This document shows positions 11,351 through 24,367 of a stretch of DNA of 64,000 nt, piece by piece. The notes below the pieces were generated by a model. That model did not search any database. It was not told the DNA's origin and worked only from the letters and a program-made list of their open reading frames with translations. This DNA is from Isoetes taiwanensis (Eukaryota > Streptophyta > Lycopodiopsida > Isoetales > Isoetaceae), in contig JAJEKV010000030.1 of the NCBI GenBank assembly GCA_021234155.1, positions 11,224,525-11,288,524 of the forward strand, in the 5' to 3' direction. The translations under genes and the position numbers were made by a program. Position 1 is the first letter of the stretch, and every line of letters starts with the position of its first letter.

Positions 11351-12856
11351 TGTGATGCTCCCAGAATATATACGATGCTCCCATCATATAAATACGGGAA
11401 TTCCCCTCCTGTGGTGACTACATCACCATGATAGGGCCCCCCGTCATATTCGGACCACTTGGGATGGCCAAGTGTCCAGATGAGGAACACGGAGGTGTCA
11501 TTCGTCCCACATCCTCTATGGGAATCCTATACAGCGGAAGCGTACATATATGTTAGCGTACAATAATCATGCTGAAATAATATGCCACCACGAAGGGTGG
11601 CCCATCCATCATCATCAACGAAAAGATAATACAACCATAAATAACATTAGCAACACACCATGACAAGGGCGCTACCCGGGGCTCAGACTCCATGGGGTCA
11701 ACTGACGGTCAGGCCCTCAAGATATCAGCAGACGGAAGTATAACATGGCATTGGCTGGAATAAGAATATGGCTAGGGTAGTCCACTCCATCCGCTCCGCT
11801 TGTGCACACTTTGCAAATAGGCTGCAACATGCTATGACGTGCTTGTAGCCCTTCGAAGATGCAATCCCAAGGAATCACCCTATGAGACTACTCCGGGTTA
11901 CATCTCTCCGGTCCGATGAGGCAGGTTAGAGAAGCTTCCCCTCCCAGATCACAACGGTTCCATGGGTGCGCTAGAGGATACCTGCCACACCTACAGCACC
12001 CGTTACCCGACTTACCTCCCTAAATCTACGCAAAGCCGAGGACATCTATAAAGACCATATTCTGCGACCCAGGGGGTGTCAGACCCATATCCGGCCCACA
12101 CGTAGTGACCGACTATAAGTCTAGCACACTGTAGGAGCCCCAATAGCCATGCTCAGCAAGGCTCTGCCCCCACTTCACCAATTGTATCCGTTGTTTGGTG
12201 CTGAACCACACATAGCATCCACAACCAGGTTGGCTCTTGTGCACAGGCTGCATTTATTGGGTTTTAAGGGGTCTAGCTAGAAACATCTCTAGTTCTAAGA
12301 GGCTTTTAGGTCTCTACCCTTCCCTTAATCCCAATACACAAAGAGAGCAGAAAGAAAGAATATAAACACCATCCAAGTATCCATCATCATCATAATAACG
12401 TATGAAAGAGAATTTAACCATTTCATCTATTCAAAGAAATGTTAGCGGAAGTACAAGCTATCTAGGGACTAACCAGTCTCTTGACTGAAACCATTATCAC
12501 GGAAAGTCTCCATTCTTCGGGTCTGTTGGCAAGAACTGGTAGCTGCTCTTCTCTCCTCTTCCCCCAATCGATTTTGGGGCAGAAATGGGGGTAGGACCCC
12601 AATTTCTCCTCTCAATTTGGCAAGTCCCATTTGGCCAATTGATTTGGGCTAGGTGGCGCTCCCCTATCGGTTCTATTTAACTAATTATAACCTAATTAGC
12701 ATGATTAGGTTATTTATCCACTGATTTTATTAGATAATAAAATCCCTTTTTAAGTGAACCCAAGTTACCCCCTATTGACCCTTAGGGGTCTAGTTAGATA
12801 CTGGTGACATGTCATGTTATGCATACATATACCGTATAAATGCCTGGAACATCACA
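11351..12856 (-). mobile_element. LTR of a truncated retrotransposon (1506 bp)
   Basis: On the plus strand it starts TGTGATGCTCC and ends GGAACATCACA, an 11-bp imperfect inverted terminus with TG...CA ends. The primer-binding site next to 11351 shows the element runs on the minus strand and that this is its 5' LTR. No second LTR copy lies in the window. The flanking bases (ACCAC, GCGAG) do not match, as expected when one side is internal sequence. No coding frame is evident inside. Confidence 0.8.
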
Positions 12857-13094
12857 GCGAGAATACAATGGTTCACTCGATCGTCACCAAGAGAATGGTG
12901 AGTTTGATGTAGGTTATGAGTTACCATTTCAAGGTTCATTCAAGCATCTCGATAATGAATGATTTTCATCCAAAATCCCAAACATTGCTGTGATCCCAAA
13001 CAAAGAATACCTAAGGAGTTTGACTTTGGAACAACGCCTGATATTTGACAGTAAAATGTATAAGAAGGAGGCAGATCCCAATTTTCAAATATTT

Positions 13095-14432
13095 TTTTTT
13101 TTTTTTTACTGGAGGTGCTGATGTTGGTTGTTCAGTGCATGATCGATGGATTAGAGCGCTTTTATCAGCAACGCTGGGAAGAACATAGACGGGATCACAA
13201 TACACTCAGCATTTGGGATTCGTCCTACATCCGCAATGGGTGCACGTCTCAAAATGCCTGTAGGTGAAGTACTGCAAGTAACGAGAAATGCACATGAAGA
13301 TGTTAAATTGCTCGTAGTCGATGAGATATCATTCGTGGGACTAGTGTTGTTTTCATATGTTGATGCCTTATGCAATAGGTGTAATGTGCTATTGAGAACA
13401 CGTATCCTTTTTCAATTTTTTATTTTTCCACCACAGCATGAAAAGCACATTGAACATCCCATTTGGCAGACTATATGTCATAACTTCTGGAGATTTTTAT
13501 CAGATGCCACCATTGTTTGACAAGATGATTTTTGATAATCTTGATGATAAGGACCAAAAATGCCTTGGTTCTATTTCTATACCAAGGATCAATCATTCAT
13601 GGAAGTCCAATTTCAGATATTATGGGCTTTTTGAGCTTGTCATGCAACGCGACGATTTACCATTTGCAGAATGCTTGTCGGGCATTCATATTAGAGTACA
13701 AACGGACAGAGATATCGAATTCATAAATAATGCATGCTGTAGATGCCCACCTAATAAATTGACGATGTTTTCGAAATACGACGATGTCCAAGCACATAAC
13801 GGGCAGGTATCTTACAAACTTATTAACTTATTTCAGTATTGCAATATCATCTAAGAATGCATACGTGTGTAGGTCCTAACAAGAAGCGCCCGAGCATTCT
13901 TACAATCTCACAACCACTGATGTACGACAGAAAGGTTGTCCACATACAGCATGTTTGCCAACCGATTCTCGTAAGACATACATATTGCATAAAGAATTGA
14001 AACTGAAATTGGGTATTTGCTTGTCGAGCAAACTTCTAATATTGATCTATCAGATGGTTGGTGCAGATGGAATACTAAGGTATTATAGTACAAAGCTAAG
14101 AACGGAAATATTGTGGGTAGAATTCCCAACACCTTCCACGTGAGAGAAAGCTCGACGTAATTTGGAACATTTGCGACCTGCACTAGTAGAGAAGTCGTGG
14201 ACACCGATTGAAAAACAAAAAAGACTGTGCCAAATTGGTAGAAATGAAAAGCACAATATCATGAGTGAACAATTTCCCATGCACAGCAGCACAAACTGTA
14301 CACAGGGTTCAAGGGGCGACACTTCAACAACTATGTTTCAATCCACAAGGAGTTAAAAAATATGGAATGGCATATGCAGCTTTGTCGCGAGTAAAGTCCA
14401 GGGACACTTTGTATTTCAGAAGTCCCATATGA
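13095..14432 (+). pseudogene. Helitron-type PIF1 helicase remnant
   Basis: Pieces of a PIF1-family SF1 helicase in shifting frames, in domain order. Near 13110 is a Walker A-like block (TGGADVGCSV) in which the lysine is replaced by cysteine. Near 13310 is Walker B (LVVDEISFV). Near 13480 is motif III (VITSGDFYQMPP), followed by LVMQRDDLPFAECLSGI. At 14271-14432 is a clean block with HRVQGATLQQL and YAALSRVKSRDTLYF (motifs V and VI), ending at TGA. Between these lie stops and frameshifts. PIF1 helicases unwind DNA during Helitron rolling-circle transposition. No Rep domain was found; the region where it would lie is occupied by the LTR at 11351-12856. Confidence 0.85.
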
Positions 14433-14575
14433 CATTGTAATTTCAAAGTAAACCCAGTAGTTGATGCTAAAATGAAGCGATTAAGAACAAAAATGCCATG
14501 GCAAATAACAATTCTGAATTTGCAAAATTTTAAGGTGCCGAACATCATAATTACAATATTGAACACTTGTTCTGC

Positions 14576-14987
14576 CATGGTAGTGATAAACCTTCGGCAA
14601 GGGGCTTAGACATGCAAGGCAGAGAAATCGCTCCCAAAACCCACGAATGGAGAAGTCGAAACAGATGTCGCTCGCCAACCTGTACCTGCACATCACCCAA
14701 CACCAAAAAAACGAAACAAAACAAACCTCCCAGAGTGGAGGGGTTGATTACGCGCGTGCCACGCGACAAATATAATAAACAAAGAAGGGGGGGAGGGTGG
14801 GTTCAAAGAGAAAGAGGTACTGCTGAGAGAGAAGAGGAAGCGCCGATGAGACGTTGATGCAGAAACGCGCCTAAAATAGCGAACTCCCAACCAGAACGGG
14901 CATGCGCCGCCCGCATGCATACAAGACATGCATGCTCGTCCCATTCTAGAATGGCGATCCGATGTCTCGGATCGATGGGATTACTGA
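14576..14987. repeat. Repeat family B, copy 1, inside the Helitron
   Basis: It runs from TGATAAACCTTCGGCAAGG to GGATCGATGGGATT and matches the sequence split by the Gypsy element (41929-42020 plus 51971-52336) and the partial copy at 52515-52713. It contains CCATTCTAGAATGG-type palindromes and runs of CATGC. It separates the helicase from the endonuclease domain. No transposase frame is seen; it behaves like a MITE or other non-autonomous element. Confidence 0.75.
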
Positions 14988-15419
14988 GCAAAATGAGGTA
15001 TTTTTAACAAATCTCATATCCATCACTGTTTCCTTTGTTGACAAATTCAATAGGAAGGCAATTTCTATTGTGGCATCTATAGACTACCTAATTCATCTGG
15101 AACAAGATTTTGTGAAGATATACATAATATCATCAAAGAAATAAGACCTGAATTCTCATCTGCTACATTAGGAGACTTCAACATCGACATGTTAAAGGAT
15201 AATGGAAATCCGAGAATGCTTAAAGATGTAACATCTCAGTACACCCAGCATGTTTGCAAATTAACAAGACAAAGTGCTTTGTTAGATCATATATGGACTA
15301 ACTTCTCAGTTCAAATATGTGATGTCGCGCCATGTTATTGGAGCTATCACCGTAGGGCTTTTATTGTTTCACGTTCATTAAATGCATGCGATTGTTTAGA
15401 AATTCATGTACATTCCTAA
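14988..15419 (+). pseudogene. Endonuclease (EEP) domain remnant after helicase
   Basis: From about 15003 a frame reads hydrophobic EEP-like core sequence. At about 15165-15400 the motifs LGDFNIDM, LLDHIWTN and PCYWSYHRRAF appear, equivalent to the GDFN, DHI and (S)DH motifs of exonuclease-endonuclease-phosphatase domains. In Helentron/Helitron2 elements of animals such an endonuclease follows the helicase, and the order here agrees. Sequence just before repeat B (14480-14570) may be the start of the same domain. A separate LINE fragment is the alternative. The catalytic Ser/Asp-His near the end reads YH, so it is likely inactive. Confidence 0.6.
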
Positions 15420-16131
15420 AAACAGATATCATTTCATATAGTAGTTTTGAATAATCTGTGCCATTAACATAAGTTGTATACCTATCAAATTGATCATGCA
15501 TTTGGTATAACAATATTCTATGTAATTGAATAAATGTATTAATGTCCATTACTAATAATATCGAATAAATGTATTAATGTCCATTGCTATTCATCGGTCC
15601 ATCCAAAGAAGAAGTTCATTACAAGCATGTGAAATAGATAATAGTTATAGATATTCGAGAGTGCTCAAACATATAGTATCTTAGTATAAATTACAAGTTT
15701 ATTCATTCTATACCATGCCATGTCACAGAACTTATTGAACCATTCCATACTATATCCTTTTCTTATAGTATTGTGGGTGGTATGTAGGAGTGGTGGGGCT
15801 CGCATTCCGCGCCTTTGCCCGGTTCCACCACAATTTTTGTACCAGCTTTCGCTCATAGAAGCCCTCAAATCGTGCACCCAAAAGACGTGGAATCATGCTT
15901 CTTCATGAAAAATGAACTAAAAATCTTGGTGCACGCTAGATGGGCAGGAGGTGAACGGGGATGGTCAGATGATAGGCCTACTTTGAAGGCTCACAACTCC
16001 AGGTGTAGACACCCAATTTTTCTGATTTTTGTTTCTCTTAACAGATTAGGTCTCGAGCTTTCCGGAACTGTGCTTTTTTTTCCTGTTTTGATTAGAAAAT
16101 CCAAGCCTCTCTTCAATTCTATTCTATTCTA
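15420..16131. other. No gene recognised
   Basis: Contains a tandem doublet of GAATAAATGTATTAATG-type sequence (about 15527-15586) and, near 15780-16130, a short open stretch without recognisable motifs. It ends at the Helitron 3' boundary. Confidence 0.5.
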
Positions 16132-16141
16132 CTAGTAACGG

Positions 16142-16160
16142 TGCCCAGCGTTGCTGGGCA
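16142..16160 (-). other. Helitron 3' hairpin
   Basis: A perfect 8-bp stem TGCCCAGC/GCTGGGCA with a 3-base loop. The terminal CTAG sits 7 bp from the hairpin at 16132-16135, oriented on the minus strand. This stem is the rolling-circle terminator of Helitrons. Confidence 0.85.
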
Positions 16161-17447
16161 TAAGTTGGGAGCCTGTTAGCTCAAATGAGAAAAGCGTGTA
16201 GTGATAATCCAGTTTTTGTAACCAAGCCTAGTGTTGGGTTACATTTGGACCCTATTGATGACCAAAAAGTATTAGAGGGGTAAGTTAAGGCGCCGTGCAT
16301 TGTTGGGCATAAGCTAAAAACTTGTAAATTATAAGCCAACAATATTATTAAGGTTAAATGAGCTATCTGGTTCTATGCCTCAATTTAAGCTTTGATTCAA
16401 TCGTTATAAGAACCCAATTATGCTATTAAAGTATTCCTTAAAAAAACTACCTTATCTAGTCAGCAACGGTCCTCAAATGTATCATGGACAATAGCAACAT
16501 TCTCCTTTGCTTATGTCCCAATTGTACTATTATAGTCATGTTAATACTTTAGTCTATTTGACTTACGACAACTTACACTCATGCCTAGGTTGCATAGAAG
16601 CAAGTGATTTATCTATTTCTTAAACAATAGAGAATTGATTAACCAAATTCGCCATTAACAATTGACTATAATATAGACTTCCATTGTCTAAGGACAAAAC
16701 ACCTTCAAATATATGCTGAAGTCACACGCTTCAATTCCTAAAGATAAATGTTCAAAGTTCTTGGGAAAAACGCCTTCAAATGTGGAGACTTGTAAATGTT
16801 GATGGACGTTCCATTGCCATGCTTTATTTTGGGTTGGGAGGGGGGCACCATTGCTTTATTTTGGGTTGGGAGGGGGCACCATTGCATATGATGTAGATCT
16901 TAGTTGTGATGCTATGTAAGTAGATCTTAGGAATTTGTCCATTTAAGCCATTTGAGTTGCATACAATTGAGTGGCCCATGATAGTTGAGTGGCCCATGAT
17001 ACTCCCCTTTTTGCTTTCTTATTGCAAATTTGCACTATAAGTCTTAATCGTTAGACTAAAAGAGATGGTATTGAAAGCCCTATGAAACACGTGACAATTA
17101 TAGCCCTATGAAAGTGACTAACTTTTGTTATGAAATTTCCTAGCTTTTGTATACATATTCGTTTAGCATCTATGCATAGGTGTTTGTTATGATTTTTTGG
17201 TTCTCGTCTTGGTTCATAGTTCATATTGTCAGAAGTCAGTAAATTGAATAATTTCTGAAATTTACAGCATGTACAACATGTTAAACAATTTACAACATGT
17301 TAAAGCCTGAGTTTACATGTTACAGCATGGATTGTAGCTATCTTCAACAATAGAACTGTCTCCAACAATTAGATTCACATAACATCTCACGCATCACTGC
17401 CTTAAATAACCTATCGACCCTAGTAGTATAAATATAACATTTTGAAT

Positions 17448-18015
17448 GCTACAAAAAGCAATCAAAGGGATATTGACGCAAAAACATAGATGCAGCTGCA
17501 TGACATGGAGCACAATGTGTTTCAGCCAAAAAAAAGCACCACAAAGCTTGATATATGGCCATTTAATGCAATCAAAATTACCAGTAATGTGCAGCCGCAG
17601 ATAGTAGCAAAAACCTTCCCTTTGTGGCAGCTCTTTGTAAAAAACTGACTTGTCATGCTCTTTACTGCGCACTGCCCTCTGCCTTGTGTATCTATATAAA
17701 TCGAAAATATCCTCGAGCTCCATACCCTAAAGAATATAAAACCGGATCTGCAAAAAGCAATGAAAGGGATATTGAAGCAAAAACATAGATGCAGCTGCAT
17801 GACATGAAGCATAACGTGTTTCAGCAAAAAAAAAGCACTACAAAGCTTGATATACGGCCACTTAATGCAATCAAAATTACCGGTAATGTGCAGCTGCAGT
17901 TAGTAGCAAAACCTTCCCTTCGTGGTAGCTCTTTGTAAAAAACTGACTTGTCATGCTCTTTATTATGCACTGCCCTTTGCCTTGTGTATCTACACAAATC
18001 GAAAATATCCATGAG
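17448..18015 (-). repeat. Tandem duplication of about 300 bp inside the Helitron
   Basis: Two units, starting near 17448 and 17748, about 90% alike by eye. On the minus strand each reads DIFDLYRYTRQRAV or DIFDLCRYTRQRAV, then KEHDKSVFYKELP in the same frame. The shared frame suggests a captured coding exon duplicated after capture. I do not recognise the source gene. Confidence 0.7.
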
Positions 18016-19492
18016 CACTTAACGGAGGTGAATACTTCTGAAGAAAGTACAGGGAAAATGTTCTACAAAAAATGAGGATCAATCAAGTGTTCTACGATTG
18101 GGACGAAATCGTAGGATAGGGCATTCTTAGAGCTCCAAGATCTTGCAAAGCATAGTCATCTAATTTCTAGAAACTTCAAATGGTATATTTTATAGAAGCT
18201 AAAATGCCCACATTTATGATGTAAGCAAGATATTTGGTGATCATAAAATGATTAAAGAAACTCTGTAACAAATTGAGACATATTCGAACCATCTGATGCT
18301 CTTAACCCTTTACTATATACCTATTTGGTGGCAAAGATTGAGATGTATGCAAGCACAACAAATGTACCTACATAGCCATAAATGAAAAATACCTTATCTG
18401 GCTGAATCCCTAACTGCTGCATTTGGCAATAAAGCTATAGAGCCTCATTATCTTTTCCATCTCGTACATATCTGGTAATCATCTTGTGCATCTTATGTCT
18501 AAAGGAAATCCCAAAATAGCTGAAGCATTTCCTATCTGTAATTTAGTTGAGAAACAACAAAAGTTAGCAGAACAAACAACCAGGGATAAGTCAAAAGAGA
18601 GGTAATGAAGAGAGTACTTAGACTATCAAGTTCTTTTACAGCAGAGAAGGGGCATACAAATTACTGCATCTCCGGAACAACATTTTCAGAACAACATCTC
18701 TTGAATACCCTGCAGAAGAATTGCATATTTGTCAAATCATGACAGCTCTGCAAAGAGGGGCAACATAACCTGGCTATGGAATCCTTCCTTCGGCCGCCCC
18801 TGCAACCCCTAAAAATTTTCAGTGCAAGAATCCATGCCGATACTGCAGAATCCTTTGCAGCCATCATATGCCATAGCTGTTGTTGCAAGATCGAGCTTCT
18901 GGCACATCCTTCTTTGCTTCAACGACTGATGTTCAGCATAAAGGGAGCTCTAGATCCTATGCCTACACCTAATGGGTCCATTGTTCCACCATCGCTGCGG
19001 GAATCCACCATAGCTGGGAGCTCAAAATGCCCCAACCATATTTTTCCCGACAAAGAGGAGGCAGGTTACTCCACACAAACAATACCCTAAACTAAGAAAA
19101 CCATCTCGAGTTCTAGCCTAATAGTGACTCCAAGTCCAGGACTTAGCGCAGAGGATGGCCATGGCGGCTGTTCGATGGGGAGAAGGCAACCACACCACAA
19201 TACGAAGGGCGAGATGATGCCCACGTGGTGTGATATAATCTCAGCCGCCCAATCTAGGGTGAGGTTCAAGACAGACATACACAATAATTTTATAATATAG
19301 GATTCTTCTGTTCAAACCTTAAGTGCACGTTTTGTGGGCACCCCGCCACGTGGTTGTGGATGCATCAATGAGTTTTTCAAAGGGCAATCCATTGATGCAT
19401 TAACATTTTGCCTTTAGTAATTAATTCTGTACGAGGCACTCTATCGAATGCCTAAAAGGCATCTGTATATTTCTACACGCGGCTATGTTCTG

Positions 19493-19502
19493 GTTCACGA
19501 AA
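19493..19502 (+). promoter_or_regulatory. Candidate heat-shock element
   Basis: GTTCACGAAA is a perfect inverted pair of nTTCn/nGAAn units, with another TTC 5 bp upstream. It lies 111 bp before the HSP20 ATG, downstream of the Helitron end. HSF trimers bind three or more such units; only two are in perfect register here. Confidence 0.45.
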
Positions 19503-19558
19503 GACATTTGGCTCCTCCATAGGGATCCAGAGTTTCATTTGATTTTCTTTTCAATTGT

Positions 19559-19565
19559 TATAAAA
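19559..19565 (+). promoter_or_regulatory. Candidate TATA box of HSP20
   Basis: TATAAAA lies 48 bp before the ATG and 57 bp after the heat-shock element. It would give a leader of only about 15-25 nt, short for a plant sHSP, so the position is tentative. Confidence 0.4.
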
Positions 19566-19612
19566 CTGCCTATGTTTTTAACCGTGAGATCATTCTATTT
19601 TGAGCATCGTTC

Positions 19613-20444
19613 ATGGCATTAATTTCTTTCTTAGGTCGAGATGGTTTGTTCGATCCCCTCTCTCGCTCTGATAAGTCGTGGGATTTTTTAGAGCATGCCC
19701 CATCTAGGCAGTTTGCCAAAGATATCAATGCTGTGGCCAACACCCGTGTGGATTGCGTAGAGACTCCTGAAGCTCATATTTTCAGGGCAGAGTTGCCTGG
19801 TAAGCAGAGTCCGTGTCTTTTATATTCTGATTTTGACTCCTTTCGGTTGTTTCTAGTGATTTTTGGACTTGTCTAGATGTGTTTTATCAAATCTGATCTT
19901 GATTTTAAGTTGTTTGTCTTGTTTCTAGTAATCCTTAATACTTTAGTCAAATCTTCTCTCGATTCTCAAGTTCTTTTATTGTTTCTAGAAATCCTTTAAT
20001 TCTTGATCTTCAATAAATCCCAATTGATTCTAAGTTTATTGTTTTTAGAAATCGTCAGTTCTTCATCTCCAATAAAATCTTGGTTATGTTTCTTTTCCTT
20101 GGGCTTGGAGCTCTAATAGATGTTTGACTCAGTTCTTTTTTTTCTTTTCTTTTTCTTTTTAATAATTGTTGAGTCTTTTTGTAGTAGGCCTAAAGGAGGA
20201 GGAAATCAAGATCCAGATTGAAGGTCGAACACTACAGATAAGTGGGGAGAGGAAGAAGGAAGAAGTCCAAGAAACAGATAAGTGGCACCGCGTGGAGCGC
20301 GCGCAGGGGAGTTTTTTGCGAAGCTTTCGCCTTGCTAAACTGGATGAGGTGAAAGCCAAGGTAGAAAATGGTGTCCTGACTATCAATGTTCCCAAAGAAG
20401 AAAAGATAAAGCCTGTGGTCAAGTCCATACACATCTCTGATTGA
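19613..20444 (+). CDS. HSP20: Class I small heat-shock protein (HSP20), one intron
   Basis: A cytosolic ATP-independent chaperone that holds unfolding proteins during heat stress. Exon 1 is 19613-19799, the intron 19800-20187 (GTAAGC donor, GTAGTAG acceptor) and exon 2 20188-20444; the product is 147 residues. The N-terminus ([15 protein letters not shown]) has the class I pattern. The alpha-crystallin domain runs from about residue 47: [42 protein letters not shown] and [11 protein letters not shown]. It ends with the I-x-I motif (SIHISD) used in oligomer assembly. The acceptor was chosen because it restores the conserved PGLK junction. Most flowering-plant class I genes lack introns, so a phase-1 intron inside the crystallin domain is unusual. 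A near-consensus AATAAG lies about 80 bp after the stop. Confidence 0.93.
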
Positions 20445-20736
20445 TGCAGTTGTGAAAAATGTCAATAGTGTGAAACAATTGTGAATAGTGCTCAGTTTTG
20501 TATATGTGGGGTAGTTTTTCTTGAATAAGATTTTGCATTTTATTTCCGTAAGCATTTAATCACATAAAATCAAAGAAAGTCATCCTGGTTTCTGATGACA
20601 AAAATACTCGCTGTTCTTAACAAAAGGATATTTTATAGACAGCTAATACAAAATGGACATTTTATTGAATATAACAGCTAATACAAAATGGAAAATGACG
20701 GCCTCTTCTTGACAATAAGACAAAACAAAAATGTGC
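20445..20736. other. Convergent 3' intergenic region of HSP20 and alpha-tubulin
   Basis: 292 bp between two facing stop codons. A 17-bp sequence beginning CAGCTAATACAAAATGG is repeated around 20640 and 20672, and the tubulin poly(A) signal lies between the repeats. Confidence 0.7.
20661..20666 (-). terminator. Poly(A) signal for alpha-tubulin
   Basis: TTTATT on the plus strand is AATAAA in tubulin orientation, 71 bp after the stop codon. Confidence 0.6.
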
Positions 20737-23271
<2,535 letters not shown>

Positions 23272-23543
23272 TCAACAGTTAAAGAAGATGTGCCCCATCG
23301 TACCCAAACTGCTCCCCTAAACCCTCTCACACTTTTGATGCATCCCCATTTCGACGCGTGGCATCATCCACGTTACTAGTAAAATGATTAAATTATCCCC
23401 CCAATAAAATTGTCAAATATTATGAGAAAATAGTTATATTAAATAAAATACCAGATATCTGCAAATACCCTATCCTAGGTTTGTATAATACACCTATGCA
23501 CTTACCTTCACATCACATCATCTATCTGAAAACTCCCCCTAAT

Positions 23544-23645
23544 ATTAAGTTATATGAATGAATCGTCATAAGTTTTCCTTATATTCTGCGATGACTAAGT
23601 TCATAAGTTACTAAAATTGATCACTTAACATGACTACAAATCCGT
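23544..23645. repeat. Copy of tubulin intron-1 segment at the LINE 5' junction
   Basis: Direct copy of 22731-22830 with a GTGATGACAG to GCGATGACTAAG change and one or two others. It ends exactly where LINE sequence begins (about 23646), so it marks a breakpoint. It may be filler DNA copied during insertion or an older segmental duplication. Confidence 0.75.
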
Positions 23646-23712
23646 ATCGGTTGGCGGAGACCTGTTGGCAGCTTGACATTTTCGTAGAAGACAAGGAGGT
23701 ACAGTAGCCACG

Positions 23713-24354
23713 ATGGCTGGAGGACGTCACAGCGAACCAGCAGCAGACCCTGATGCCTTCGTCCTATCTAAATCAGCCTGGGAGGAGCTTATTACTATGG
23801 TTCGAGGGGTACAGGTAGAAGTTACACAGGTAAGAACTTTATTGGATAGAGTTGCCCAGCTTCAAAGCACGGTAGAGGCATTAACAGCACGGGTAGAAGA
23901 ATTGGAAAAGAAAGAAGTTCAGCGAATAGGACCAGAAGCAAATTTAAAAGAAGAAGTGCAGATAATTTTGGAAGAAGAAAGAGATTAACAGAAAAGGGCC
24001 TCCCGGGTTAGAATAATCGGCATTCCAGAGGGGGAAAAGGAAGATGTTAGGATGGTCACAAATACGTTTTGTGATGAACAGCTCCAGATTGACAAATCAT
24101 GCATGCCAGATGCATGGAGAACAGGAAAAAAAATAGAAGGCAAGCATAGACATATTTTAGTAAAATGTAGAGATGAATCAGCAAGAGTAGAAATGCTCAA
24201 AGCAGGGCCACATTTAAAGGGTGTGTGAAGATTTGACTTGGCTGCAACTTGCAAACCATCCTGCAGCATTGAGACAGGTTAAAGAAGCAAGAGAAGAAGG
24301 AAAGTGGGCTGTTTACAGGAATGGTCGGGTTATCATAAGAGATCGAAAGGAATA
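23713..24354 (+). pseudogene. LINE ORF1 protein (coiled coil, RRM, CTD), two breaks
   Basis: An RNA-binding chaperone of the LINE particle. Residues 20-90 carry a coiled-coil heptad pattern (VAQLQSTVEALTARVEEL). After an in-frame TAA at 23986-23988 the frame continues with an L1-type RRM start (RVRIIGIPEGEKED). A second break at a TGA near 24228 moves to another frame, which reads a CTD (EDLTWLQLA, VKEAREEGKWAVYR) ending in TAG at 24352-24354. The layout resembles the Transposase_22-type ORF1p known from vertebrate L1. ORF2 starts 13 bp later. Confidence 0.75.
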
Positions 24355-24367
24355 GGAATTCCCAGGC

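Larger units (their letters stand above)
16132..19302 (-). mobile_element. Helitron with both termini, 3171 bp, non-autonomous
   Basis: Read on the minus strand it begins TCCTATATTATAAAA (19302 downward), a typical plant Helitron 5' end. It finishes with an 8-bp hairpin (TGCCCAGC, 3-nt loop, GCTGGGCA) 7 bp before the terminal CTAG at 16132. It lies between host A and T with no target duplication, as expected for rolling-circle insertion. Inside there is no Rep/helicase, so it needs a helper. Contents include a 300-bp tandem duplication (17448-18015), a short doublet at 16821-16885 and open but unrecognised segments (18660-19090). Its 5' end lies 310 bp upstream of the HSP20 start codon. Confidence 0.85.

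Noticed and set aside
11351-12856. Solo LTR
   Set aside because: Flanking 5-mers do not match, and a primer-binding site adjoins one end, so this is an LTR with a truncated interior rather than a solo LTR.
14693-14991. Overlapping open frames on the minus strand in repeat B
   Set aside because: All three copies show different frames broken by small indels, so there is no sign of coding constraint.
23340-23379. Possible Helitron 3' end (CGTGG...CCACG hairpin then TTACTAG before T)
   Set aside because: The stem is only 5-6 bp, and no matching TC 5' end lies upstream without spanning the intact tubulin gene. Likely chance.
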